Shown here: positions 1-7,149 of the stretch, in pieces
Numbering within the stretch: the first letter of the stretch is position 1
Layout of the letters: every line of letters begins with the position of its first letter
Source: an uncultured Rhodospirillaceae bacterium
GTDB lineage: Bacteria > Pseudomonadota > Alphaproteobacteria > CAAGCB01 > CAG-977
Assembly (NCBI GenBank): GCA_900553035.1
Contig: USCC01000010.1
Coordinates: forward strand, 1-34,324
Length of the DNA stretch: 34,324 nucleotides
Direction: 5' to 3'
Notes under the pieces: model-generated
Databases searched by the model: none
What the model was told of the DNA's origin: nothing
What the model saw: only the letters and a program-made list of their open reading frames with translations
Program-made: the position numbers and the translations under genes

Positions 1-404
1 TTCCGTTGCAATGCCAAGCTTCTCATACTCATCGGTATACTCCCAATGCCGTCCATGGTTCCGTGTGCGACCAGAATGGCATCATTCCGTTTTGTTTTTT
101 TGCGGGTGTCTTTCAGGCGGTCGGAATAATCCTTCAGATCGGAAAAATGAAGGGGGTCTTCCTTGACTTCCGGCAGTTCAATCAGCGTGAACTGTCCGTC
201 ATCGAACATCATTTCAAGTCTTTTGACGGGATCAAGCCGCATATGATGGCCGCACTGATTACAGATGCGGTAATTCTGTTCCAGTTCGCGGTGATAAATC
301 ATGCTGCCGCAGGACGGGCATTTTTCCCACAGGTTGTCCGGTATTTCCTTCGCGCCGACCAGGCCCTGAAGTTTCGGGCGTACGTAACTTGTCAACCAGT
401 TCAT
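1..404 (-). CDS. accD: Acetyl-CoA carboxylase carboxyltransferase subunit beta, N-terminal part (cut by window edge)
   Basis: AccD is the zinc-bearing beta subunit of the carboxyltransferase that, with AccA, passes the carboxyl group from biotin to acetyl-CoA in the first step of fatty acid synthesis. The reading frame opens at the ATG at 404 and runs leftwards out of the window. It begins MNWLTSYVRPKL and carries the four-cysteine zinc ribbon CPSC...CNQC at about residues 25-47, followed by the usual helical stretch ending in DAILVAHGTMDG. About 135 of roughly 290 expected residues are present. The last 16 or so residues before the edge (bases 1-48) do not resemble AccD in this frame; see findings. 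In many alphaproteobacteria trpF, trpB and trpA lie between the ihfB-lapA pair and accD; here they are absent. Confidence 0.9.
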   Translation of the reverse strand, partial: MNWLTSYVRPKLQGLVGAKEIPDNLWEKCPSCGSMIYHRELEQNYRICNQCGHHMRLDPVKRLEMMFDDGQFTLIELPEVKEDPLHFSDLKDYSDRLKDTRKKTKRNDAILVAHGTMDGIGSIPMSMRSLALQR

Positions 405-481
405 AAAGACACCATTGCAGTTATAACGAAATAATCTATCCTTTTATCAGAATCGGATTCATAAAGCGAACAAATAATGGC

Positions 482-790
482 CTATGGAGCGGGTTTTTGT
501 TCGCCGGGATTGGCGGCGGCTTCCATTTCGCCGATTTTTTTCGTCAGTTCCCGGATTTTTTTTGCCTGTCTGTGTTTTTCATTGCGAACCGGGATGGTCA
601 GCACCCAGCTGTAAATGCCGCCGAAAATGAAAAAAAGAAGTGCGAAAAACAGGACGGCGAAACTGATCGGGACGACGATTTCAAAGGGAAACGGCCACAG
701 GGTCAGGGGGAATTCCTGCCGGTTGGACACGGCGAAGGAAACCGTCAGAAAAAGAACGGGAATGCTGATGATGAAATGGATGAACTTCAA
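482..790 (-). CDS. LapA-domain (DUF1049) inner-membrane protein
   Basis: A small membrane protein of the LapA family, linked in other proteobacteria to lipopolysaccharide assembly. It has two hydrophobic segments (about residues 2-20 and 37-60 from the TTG start) separated by the family signature FAVSNRQEFPLTLWPFPFE, and ends in a charged, probably coiled-coil tail (KKIRELTKKIGEMEAA) and a Pro-rich end. The frame can also start at a GTG at 820 that overlaps the ihfB stop as GTGA. I prefer TTG at 790 because AAGGA sits eight bases upstream of it and it places the first residues as in relatives. It is cotranscribed with ihfB. The exact start is uncertain. Confidence 0.75.
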   Translation of the reverse strand: MKFIHFIISIPVLFLTVSFAVSNRQEFPLTLWPFPFEIVVPISFAVLFFALLFFIFGGIYSWVLTIPVRNEKHRQAKKIRELTKKIGEMEAAANPGEQKPAP

Positions 791-816
791 GAATTTTGTC
801 CTTCGGTTAACGGTTC

Positions 817-1101
817 TCACCCTTCGGCGTTCAGGCGGTCTTTAAGCTTTTTACCGGCCTTGAAGAAGGGAACGTTTTTCGCTTCGACGCTGACTTTTTC
901 ACCGGTGCGGGGATTGCGACCCGTGCGGGCGTTTCGGCTTCGGACCGAAAAAACGCCGAACCCGCGCAGTTCGACGCGGCGTCCTTCGGAAAGAGCGGCA
1001 GAAATCTCGTCAAAAATGGTTGTGACGATTTTTTCGGCGTCGCTTTGATACAGGTGGGGATTCAACTCGGCGATGCGGGCAATCAGTTCTGATTTTGTCA
1101 T
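817..1101 (-). CDS. ihfB: Integration host factor subunit beta
   Basis: IHF is a heterodimeric nucleoid protein that bends DNA sharply; it supports sigma-54 promoters, recombination and replication. The 94-residue protein has the full HU/IHF fold: MTKSELIARIAELNP at the N-terminus, the helical dimer body, and the DNA-grasping beta arm with RNARTGRNPRTGEKV at about residues 55-69, including the Pro that intercalates. RVELRGFGVF is the signature of the family. The following LapA gene may begin on the ihfB stop codon. The link to a sigma-54 promoter elsewhere in this window (26886-26901) is functionally plausible but only inferred. Confidence 0.93.
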   Translation of the reverse strand: MTKSELIARIAELNPHLYQSDAEKIVTTIFDEISAALSEGRRVELRGFGVFSVRSRNARTGRNPRTGEKVSVEAKNVPFFKAGKKLKDRLNAEG

Positions 1102-1151
1102 TTGTTCCTCAACACGCTGTGAAACAGATCCTGAATTATGATGACAGAGCT

Positions 1152-1180
1152 TTGATATGACGTCAATCGCCGTCTGTAAA
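1152..1180 (+). promoter_or_regulatory. Candidate sigma-70 promoter for the antiporter gene
   Basis: TTGATA at 1152-1157 and TGTAAA at 1175-1180 are separated by 17 bases, upstream of the gene starting at 1275. The spacer begins with the perfect palindrome TGACGTCA (1157-1164). It lies in the 173-base gap between divergent ihfB and the antiporter. The -10 match is only four of six. Confidence 0.4.
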
Positions 1181-1274
1181 ATTTAGCGCTTTTCGTCTTT
1201 TTTATGATGATTTTTCAGTGAAAAAATAATATAAGAAGAAGCGCGAAAAAAGTCTGTTTGCGGAGGCGGCCGTC

Positions 1275-2990
1275 ATGAATGGAAATCAGGTTTGGGAAGT
1301 CATTGCATTTTTAGCCGCAGTCGTTATTTTCATTCCGATTTTCTACCGGCTGAAAGTCAACCCCCTGCTGGCGTTCATTGGGGCGGGCATTATTCTGGGG
1401 CCGCAGGTTCTCGGCCTGATCCAGGACACGCATGTCGCGGAAAACATCGGGGAGCTGGGTCTTCTGTTCCTGATGTTCACCATTGGGCTTGACCTGTCCT
1501 TTCACCGTTTCAAGGTCATGCGGCTTTATATTTTCGGCCTTGGTGTGGCCCAGTTGCTGGCGACGGCGCTTGTTCTGGGCGGCGCCGCCTTTTTAATGCA
1601 TAAAAAACTGAGCGAGTCTCTTGTGATCGGCGTCGGGCTGGCCATGTCCTCAACGGCGGTCGCCCTGCGTCTGATACAGGCTCGCGGCGATCTGCACAGC
1701 CTGCAGGGGCGCGCTTCGGTCGGTATCCTTCTGTTGCAGGATCTGGCGGTCATCCCGGTTATGGTTCTGTTGCCGCGTCTGGCGCATTCGGACACCTCTG
1801 TCATGTCGGACGTCGGCGCTTCCCTTCTGAAAGCCGTCGGCGCCGTGACGCTGATCATCCTGATCGGCCGTATGGTCATGAAGCCGCTGTTCCGGATCAT
1901 TGTGGCGACGAAAAGCCCTGAGGCTTTCACCGCCGCCATTCTTTTGGTCTTTCTGGGCATGTCGTGGGCGACGAACATGGCCGGCCTGTCCATTTCGCTG
2001 GGAGCTTTTCTGGGCGGCATGCTGATTGCGGAAACGGAATTCGGCCACGAGGTCGAAGCGGAAATCTCTTCGGCCAGCAGTCTTCTGCTCGGCGTCTTTT
2101 TCCTTTCGGTCGGCATGATGATCGACGTCCATTACGCCTGGACGCATATTCCGCAGATTCTGCTGCTGACCGCCGCGGTCATGGCTGTCAAATTCGTCAT
2201 TATTTACTACCTGGATCGCCGTTTCGGGCTTAAAACCAAAAGCTCGGTTTCTTCCGCTGTCGTGCTGTGCCAGGCCGGTGAATTCGGATTCGTCATCTTT
2301 GGCATGGCCAGCCAGAATTTCAGTATCATCAGCCGGACAACATCCAGCCAACTTCAGGTCGTGATTGCCCTGTCCATGGCGCTGACGCCGTTCCTGAGTT
2401 CCTTTGTTCACCGCCGTCTGGACGCACTCGCCGGAGCAGAGGAAATTCTGACATCGGATGACGCCGCCGTCGAAGGGATGGACGATGATGACGAAGAGCT
2501 GAGAGATCATGTTGTCCTGATCGGTTACGGGCGTGTCGGGCAGACGACGGCACGCATGCTGGATCGTAACGGCTTTTCATTCCTTGTTGTTGATACGGAC
2601 ATCCACCGCTTGGAGGAAGCGCAACGCAACAAGCGGAAATATCTGTTCGGCAATGCCACAAACCCGCGTATCCTCAACATTGCCGGCATTACCCGCGCCA
2701 AAGCGGTCGTGATTGCCCTGAGCGGTTATCCGACGGCCTGTGCCATCCTGTCTGCGGCTCGCCTGGTTTCCAAGGATGTGCCGATTTTTGTACGCTGTGA
2801 CGAACCGTCCAAATGGGCAGAGCTGACCTCTCTGGGCGCGACGGGGGTCATTGCCGAAACGTTGGAATGCGGCATCCGTCTGGGGGCTTCGGTCGTGCTG
2901 TCTTTGGGCGGTGATGACCAGCGCGTCAAAGACATTGCCGCTGTCCTGCGTCAGGAAAACACCATCAATCTGCCGTTGCCGGGTGTTTAA
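1275..2990 (+). CDS. Monovalent cation:proton antiporter, CPA2 family, with RCK (TrkA-N) domain (KefB/YbaL-like)
   Basis: A 571-residue inner-membrane transporter likely to exchange K+ or Na+ for protons. Residues 1-385 are a chain of about 12-13 hydrophobic segments containing typical CPA2 motifs (GLLFLMFTIGLDLS near residue 60; SLGAFLGGMLIAETEFGHEVE near 240). A short acidic linker (DDAAVEGMDDDDEE) leads to a cytosolic Rossmann domain at about residue 412, with the nucleotide-binding pattern VVLIGYGRVGQ followed by VVDTD. The protein stops soon after TrkA-N, with no clear TrkA-C domain. GGAGG eight bases upstream supports the start at 1275. Ion specificity cannot be read from the sequence. 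Confidence 0.9.
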   Translation: MNGNQVWEVIAFLAAVVIFIPIFYRLKVNPLLAFIGAGIILGPQVLGLIQDTHVAENIGELGLLFLMFTIGLDLSFHRFKVMRLYIFGLGVAQLLATALVLGGAAFLMHKKLSESLVIGVGLAMSSTAVALRLIQARGDLHSLQGRASVGILLLQDLAVIPVMVLLPRLAHSDTSVMSDVGASLLKAVGAVTLIILIGRMVMKPLFRIIVATKSPEAFTAAILLVFLGMSWATNMAGLSISLGAFLGGMLIAETEFGHEVEAEISSASSLLLGVFFLSVGMMIDVHYAWTHIPQILLLTAAVMAVKFVIIYYLDRRFGLKTKSSVSSAVVLCQAGEFGFVIFGMASQNFSIISRTTSSQLQVVIALSMALTPFLSSFVHRRLDALAGAEEILTSDDAAVEGMDDDDEELRDHVVLIGYGRVGQTTARMLDRNGFSFLVVDTDIHRLEEAQRNKRKYLFGNATNPRILNIAGITRAKAVVIALSGYPTACAILSAARLVSKDVPIFVRCDEPSKWAELTSLGATGVIAETLECGIRLGASVVLSLGGDDQRVKDIAAVLRQENTINLPLPGV

Positions 2991-3118
2991 ATCCTGTTGC
3001 GCGGCTTCTGAAAAAAACGGGGTTGGATACGCGGCCGGAAAGCGGCGCTGTCTTTCCGCCGAACCCGGCAATATTCCTGAAAATACGGGAGCCGGTTCTG
3101 TCCGGTGCGTGCGTCTTT

Positions 3119-3850
3119 TTACAGCGTTCGAGCCAGCGGAGCGGGTTTCTGCGGCTTGATACGCTGAGGGTTGACGTCTACGGCTTCGGCAAGTTCCTGA
3201 ATACGTTCGTGAATAACGGTCAGCCAGGGGTCTTCCGCCGACAGAATCTGTTCCAGATAACGCCACAAGGCCAGCGCCTTCTGCGGGTTCCTGTTCTGTA
3301 GCTGAGCCAGTCCCAGGAAATAAATCGCCTTCGGGTCATCCGGCCGGTAGCGCAGAACGTTTTCCAGCGCTTTCTGGGCTTCCCCCGGGATGCGTCCGTT
3401 GTTGGCCTGAATAAGCGTTTCGGCCAGAGCATGCCAGTTTTTGATATCTTCGGGGACGCCCCACTCAATGGCGTTGCGAAAAGCGATGGCCGCCTGTCCG
3501 TAACGCCCCGATTCACGGAAGGATTTTCCCAGCTCTTCCCAGATGAATCCGTCATCCGGATTCTGCTCGAGATAGCGTTCCAGCCGCCGCACCCGAGCCA
3601 TGCTTTTCAATGACGTTTCGGCCGCGAAAAGGTCCCGGTTCCTTAGCGGATAATCCCGCAGCGTCGGGTTTCCGACAACGCCGTACAGAACGGGAAGGGC
3701 GATGCAGAATAAAAGGAACACGAACGAAATATAGGCGTATTTGACGAATTTACCGATTTTGTGCCCGCGGCTGAGGGGCATGATCGGCAGGATGAACAGA
3801 TTCAAAGCGCCGACCGTCAGGACGAGAACCAGAATTAAAAACAGAATCAT
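3119..3850 (-). CDS. ccmI: Cytochrome c biogenesis protein CcmI (TPR apocytochrome chaperone)
   Basis: CcmI (CycH) holds apocytochrome c and delivers it to the CcmF-CcmH heme lyase at the outer face of the inner membrane. The 243-residue protein starts with two membrane helices (residues 1-25 and 38-60) joined by a short cytoplasmic loop (PLSRGHKIGKFVKY). A periplasmic TPR domain follows: YLEQNPDDGFIWEELGKSFRESGRYGQAAIAF, then further helix pairs to about residue 225. The ATG at 3850 overlaps the ccmH stop as ATGA, indicating translational coupling; a longer in-frame start at 3928 lies inside ccmH and is unlikely. It is the last gene of the ccm operon. Confidence 0.85.
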   Translation of the reverse strand: MILFLILVLVLTVGALNLFILPIMPLSRGHKIGKFVKYAYISFVFLLFCIALPVLYGVVGNPTLRDYPLRNRDLFAAETSLKSMARVRRLERYLEQNPDDGFIWEELGKSFRESGRYGQAAIAFRNAIEWGVPEDIKNWHALAETLIQANNGRIPGEAQKALENVLRYRPDDPKAIYFLGLAQLQNRNPQKALALWRYLEQILSAEDPWLTVIHERIQELAEAVDVNPQRIKPQKPAPLARTL

Positions 3851-4263
3851 GAGCGTCCTTCCTGTTTCAGGCGGCGGTATTTCCGGGCACGGCGTCCCAG
3901 TGAAATCAGCATGAGGAGGAAAAAACACCCCGTCAGAATCCGGCAGAAAAGAGTTTCCCCGTCCGAAGAGACGTTTGGCGGGACCTCAAGAGACACCATG
4001 TCGCCGTAATTTGCCAGAACCAGATTGACGACCAGATCCTGCGGTTTTCCGTCCGTCAGATGGCGCCGGATGAAAAAACGCAGATCCTGTGCGGTTTCAT
4101 CGTCGGCTTCTTCAATGTTGGGATTGGAACAGACCATACAGCGCAGCCGGTCGGCGATTTCCAGCGCTTCGGATTCGACGGACGCCGTATCATCGGCTCG
4201 AACTCCCGGAACGGCCGCCAGCGCGCACAGGAGAAGCAGCAGCAGGGTTCTAAGGCGCTTCAT
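3847..4263 (-). CDS. ccmH: Cytochrome c-type biogenesis protein CcmH (CcmL), thioredox heme-lyase subunit
   Basis: CcmH reduces the CXXCH cysteines of apocytochrome c before heme attachment. This 138-residue protein has a signal peptide (MKRLRTLLLLLLCALAAVPGVRA), the family motif LRCMVCSNPNIEEADDE with redox cysteines at 42 and 45, the conserved LRFFIRRHLTDGKPQDLVVNLVLANYGDMV segment split across about residues 61-92, and a C-terminal membrane helix with a basic tail. All active residues are intact, unlike the partner CcmF homologue upstream. It overlaps ccmG by 14 bases and ccmI by 4. Confidence 0.9.
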   Translation of the reverse strand: MKRLRTLLLLLLCALAAVPGVRADDTASVESEALEIADRLRCMVCSNPNIEEADDETAQDLRFFIRRHLTDGKPQDLVVNLVLANYGDMVSLEVPPNVSSDGETLFCRILTGCFFLLMLISLGRRARKYRRLKQEGRS

Positions 4264-4789
4264 GGCGCACCTCCTTTGCCTTTGGCAGAATTTCGTTTTC
4301 GAAAAAATCGTCCGTCAAAAGACCCCGGAACCGGTAAATCACCTTTCCCTTTGCGTCCGTCAGGTAAGCCGCCGGGAGGCTTTCGGCGCTGAAACGGCGT
4401 GCCCACTTCATTTTCGGGTCAAGGGCGACGGTTCGATAGGGATTGCCTCTGCTTTTCAAAAGAGCGCGTACTTTTTCCGGATCATCGCGCATGGCGACGC
4501 CGATGAACGGCAAATCGGTCCGCGCGGCCAGTTCGTTCAGCAGGGTATGTTCCATCAGGCACGGACGGCACCAGGTTCCAAAAAATACGATCAGAGCCGG
4601 TTCTTTCGGCATTGTCTCGGCGGACAGTTCGCCGCCGTCAAGCGTTTCAAGCAGTTCTGCCGGGACGGGAAAATCCTGAGTCAGCGTATGGAGCGGATCC
4701 GCCGGAGCCAGATCCAGCCGGACAAGGCTCAGAGCGTTTACGAAAAAGGCGGATACGATGAACAGGAAAATAAGTCCGAGTACTCTCAT
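4250..4789 (-). CDS. ccmG: Thiol:disulfide interchange protein DsbE/CcmG
   Basis: CcmG is a membrane-anchored periplasmic thioredoxin that keeps the cytochrome c maturation cysteines reduced. The 179-residue protein has one N-terminal membrane anchor (residues 1-22) and a thioredoxin fold with the active site GTWCRPCLMEHTLL, cysteines 74 and 77. The cis-Pro region is seen as SLPAAYLTDAKGKVIYRFRG near residue 140. The start at 4789 overlaps the ccmF stop by four bases (ATGA); a longer frame to 4861 lies inside ccmF and lacks support. Confidence 0.88.
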   Translation of the reverse strand: MRVLGLIFLFIVSAFFVNALSLVRLDLAPADPLHTLTQDFPVPAELLETLDGGELSAETMPKEPALIVFFGTWCRPCLMEHTLLNELAARTDLPFIGVAMRDDPEKVRALLKSRGNPYRTVALDPKMKWARRFSAESLPAAYLTDAKGKVIYRFRGLLTDDFFENEILPKAKEVRHEAP

Positions 4790-6711
4790 GACGTTTTTTT
4801 CCTTTTCCAGGATGAAAGAACCAGAAGCAGTCCGGCCACAATGAAAAAGAGGCTGTTCCACACCAGGCGGAGCGCCGGATATCTCCGGATTTCGGCGCGG
4901 ATTTCGCTTTCTGAAATCTGGTCAGCCTCGACGGTCGAAACGGTCAGCCCGTCCAGATGTACGATTTTAACGGCCAGCTTTTTGTCGGGCCACTGGAACA
5001 CCGTATCTCCCCCGATCAGAGAGGGCGGACGTTTTTCGGGCGCCTCCGGACGGAGCATCCGCCGCGCCGCCGTTCCTTCCGTTTTCGGGGAAAGCGTTTC
5101 CATATGCATGGTAAACGTGGGCAGGGCGACGGTGTCATCAATCACTTTGACCTGTGTGCTTTCGTTCCCGTAAACGACGGCAGTGCTGAGCGACACGGAA
5201 AGAACCAGAATACCCGCGCCGAAGCAGAAAAAGCCGTATGAGGCCGCAGAAATGCTTTCCAGCCGCTGAAACAGAGCCGCCGGAGACCGAGGAAACGGCC
5301 GGAATGAAAAAGGCAGTGCATCCAGAATCGACCAGAACAGAAAAAGTGCCGGCAGAGACCAGAAGAACACCTGTCGGCTTTCAGGCGCGCCGTCCCACAG
5401 GAAAACGGCGGCGGCAACGGCGGAAATACCCCAGAACCAGAACGCCAGACGGGCATTCGGAGGCGCCCATCCGCCCGAAAGGGGCTTCCGCCGGAACGCC
5501 AGCGTCAGAAACACGGCAAAGGCAATAAAATGAGCCAGCATCATGTTTTTCAAAAGATCGGGCGGCAGACGGAAAGGCAGATCGGGTTCAAACAAAAACA
5601 GCGACGGCGTAAATGACAGCAGGCCGGTGCACAGGCCAAAGGTCAGGCACGCCGTCGCCGCCAGGGCGACAAAGCTTTCCCGCGAAAAGAAAGCGAAACC
5701 GTTTTCCGGAAGGATTTTGTCCGACAGGGACGAGGCAAAAAACAGGAAAAAGGACAGCATTCCAAGCGTCGCACAGAAGGCGATGATCGGGTTCGGAAAA
5801 TAGGCCGCTTTTGGGTTCAGCGCGAACAGACTGTATTCCGCGGCGAAAAATTCCGCCGAAAAAAGGGTCAGAAGACACAGGGCAAAGAAAAGAGCCCATT
5901 GGCTGAAAACGCGCCCTGTCTGGCACAGATACAGCAGAAGCAGCTGTCCCAGAGTCAGACAGAGGATGGACAGACGGAGAGCCGTCGGCGGCGTCCACAG
6001 CCATAATTCCCGGTTTTCTTCAATCATGAAACGTGTCGACAGCTCAAGCCCCAGTGAAAACACCAGAAGAACCACTGCCAGAAGTGTGCTCAGAAGAGCC
6101 GGATAAGCGAAGTGCCAGCCTTTGGAATACATGCTTACGGCTTTGATGAAGGTTGTCGTCAACAGCGCATAGGCGGTCAGAGAACACAGGATTTTCAGTG
6201 TCTTGTACGGCCTTTCCCATTCTCCGTCCAGACCAAGGCCATCCAGAGCGGGTTCGCTGATGCGGACAAAGGGGTTTGCCGTTGTGACCATCAGCAGAAG
6301 CAGAAAGAACAGAACGGCACTTGTCCCGAACAGATACCGCCCGCGTTCCTGATAGGTGTGAAGATCCCGCCGGCTGTATCCGGCCAGGCTGAAGGCCGAA
6401 AGCAGCATGACAAGGACGAAAAACAGCCCCTCCCTTTCGGAACAGAAGGCGGAAAAGGCGTACAGGGGCGATGTCCGGCCGTCAAAGGTTTCAAAGACAA
6501 CGGCCAGGGAAAAATCCCGGGACACATAAGCGTACATCAGAAGGATGAAGGCCGCCGCGATCAGGGCGAATGAAAAAGCCGCCCCCCTGAACCCGAGCCG
6601 GATGGCGACCGCCGAGCCCTGCGACCACAGAGTCGGCGAGAGGATAAGCGCCTCAAGTCCTGTGACGGCCATTGCAAAAAGCAGGATATAGTGCGCCGAT
6701 TCAATCCACAT
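4786..6711 (-). CDS. ccmF: Divergent CcmF-family heme lyase homologue lacking the WWD and HPP motifs
   Basis: CcmF normally takes heme from CcmE and attaches it to apocytochrome c. The 641-residue protein has about 14 hydrophobic segments, and its N-terminal third aligns by eye with CcmF: a DFSLAVVFETF...SPLYAFSAF...EGLFFV region near residues 65-100, and TANPFVRI near 145. The C-terminal periplasmic part ending in PEAPEKRPP also fits. But the heme-binding WWD segment (normally WWFWDPVEN) is replaced by ENRELWLWTPPTAL, the LNPLLQ...HPP stretch is missing, and RSGVLTSVH is absent. It sits first in the ccm operon, coupled to ccmG by ATGA. I chose ATG 6711 because the protein then begins at the first membrane helix; a TTG at 6780 would add 23 residues. 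Family assignment is fairly sure, activity is not. Confidence 0.72.
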   Translation of the reverse strand: MWIESAHYILLFAMAVTGLEALILSPTLWSQGSAVAIRLGFRGAAFSFALIAAAFILLMYAYVSRDFSLAVVFETFDGRTSPLYAFSAFCSEREGLFFVLVMLLSAFSLAGYSRRDLHTYQERGRYLFGTSAVLFFLLLLMVTTANPFVRISEPALDGLGLDGEWERPYKTLKILCSLTAYALLTTTFIKAVSMYSKGWHFAYPALLSTLLAVVLLVFSLGLELSTRFMIEENRELWLWTPPTALRLSILCLTLGQLLLLYLCQTGRVFSQWALFFALCLLTLFSAEFFAAEYSLFALNPKAAYFPNPIIAFCATLGMLSFFLFFASSLSDKILPENGFAFFSRESFVALAATACLTFGLCTGLLSFTPSLFLFEPDLPFRLPPDLLKNMMLAHFIAFAVFLTLAFRRKPLSGGWAPPNARLAFWFWGISAVAAAVFLWDGAPESRQVFFWSLPALFLFWSILDALPFSFRPFPRSPAALFQRLESISAASYGFFCFGAGILVLSVSLSTAVVYGNESTQVKVIDDTVALPTFTMHMETLSPKTEGTAARRMLRPEAPEKRPPSLIGGDTVFQWPDKKLAVKIVHLDGLTVSTVEADQISESEIRAEIRRYPALRLVWNSLFFIVAGLLLVLSSWKRKKTS

Positions 6712-6812
6712 GTCCGCAGTTTCCGTATTGAAAAAGACAACCTGAAACCCCACGTTAAAAAAGAAAGAGACGTTTGGCAAGAAACAAAAGACGCCTTTTC
6801 TTTTTTAAGGGG

Positions 6813-6826
6813 GTATGATACCATAC
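6813..6826. promoter_or_regulatory. Palindrome upstream of feoA, candidate operator
   Basis: GTATG-ATAC-CATAC is an inverted repeat with five-base arms, 34 bases before the feoA start and in the divergent ccmF-feoA gap. It includes TATGAT, which could act as a -10 box. Iron uptake operons are usually repressed by Fur, Irr or a DtxR-type protein, and a DtxR-family gene lies at 18066. Binding by any of these is inference. Confidence 0.3.
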
Positions 6827-6859
6827 TCGCAAAAGAAAAGTTTGATTAGGAAAACTTTT

Positions 6860-7120
6860 ATGACACAGCCAGAAAACCAGATTGTTCGCGATTTTTCCAC
6901 CCTGCGCGCCGGCGACCGAGCCGTCATTGCGGGGTTTTCAGGCGCGGCGCCGGCCTATCGCAAAAAACTCCTGGCCATGGGAATGACGCCCGGCACGCCT
7001 TTTCAGGTGGTGCGCATCGCCCCGCTGGGGGATCCGGTCGAAATCCTGGTGCGCGGCTATCTGGTTTCCCTGCGGCGCCATGAGGCGGCCATTATTTCCG
7101 TCACCGCGGTGAACGGTTGA
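6860..7120 (+). CDS. feoA: Ferrous iron transport protein FeoA
   Basis: FeoA is a small cytosolic SH3-like protein needed for FeoB-driven Fe(II) import. The 86-residue protein has the family pattern: LRAGDRAVIAGFSG, then RKKLLAMGMTPGTPFQVV, PLGDPVEILVRGYLVSLRRHEAAIISV. The start at 6860 has TTAGG nine bases upstream; a start at 6815 in the same frame would lie over the palindrome and is rejected. It is followed 29 bases later by feoB. Confidence 0.92.
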   Translation: MTQPENQIVRDFSTLRAGDRAVIAGFSGAAPAYRKKLLAMGMTPGTPFQVVRIAPLGDPVEILVRGYLVSLRRHEAAIISVTAVNG

Positions 7121-7149
7121 TTTTTTAACGGCTTGTTTTATTCAGAAAG

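Noticed and set aside
3036..3058. A terminator between kefB and ccmI (CGGAAAG / CTTTCCG stem)
   Set aside because: Only seven base pairs and no T-tract on either side.
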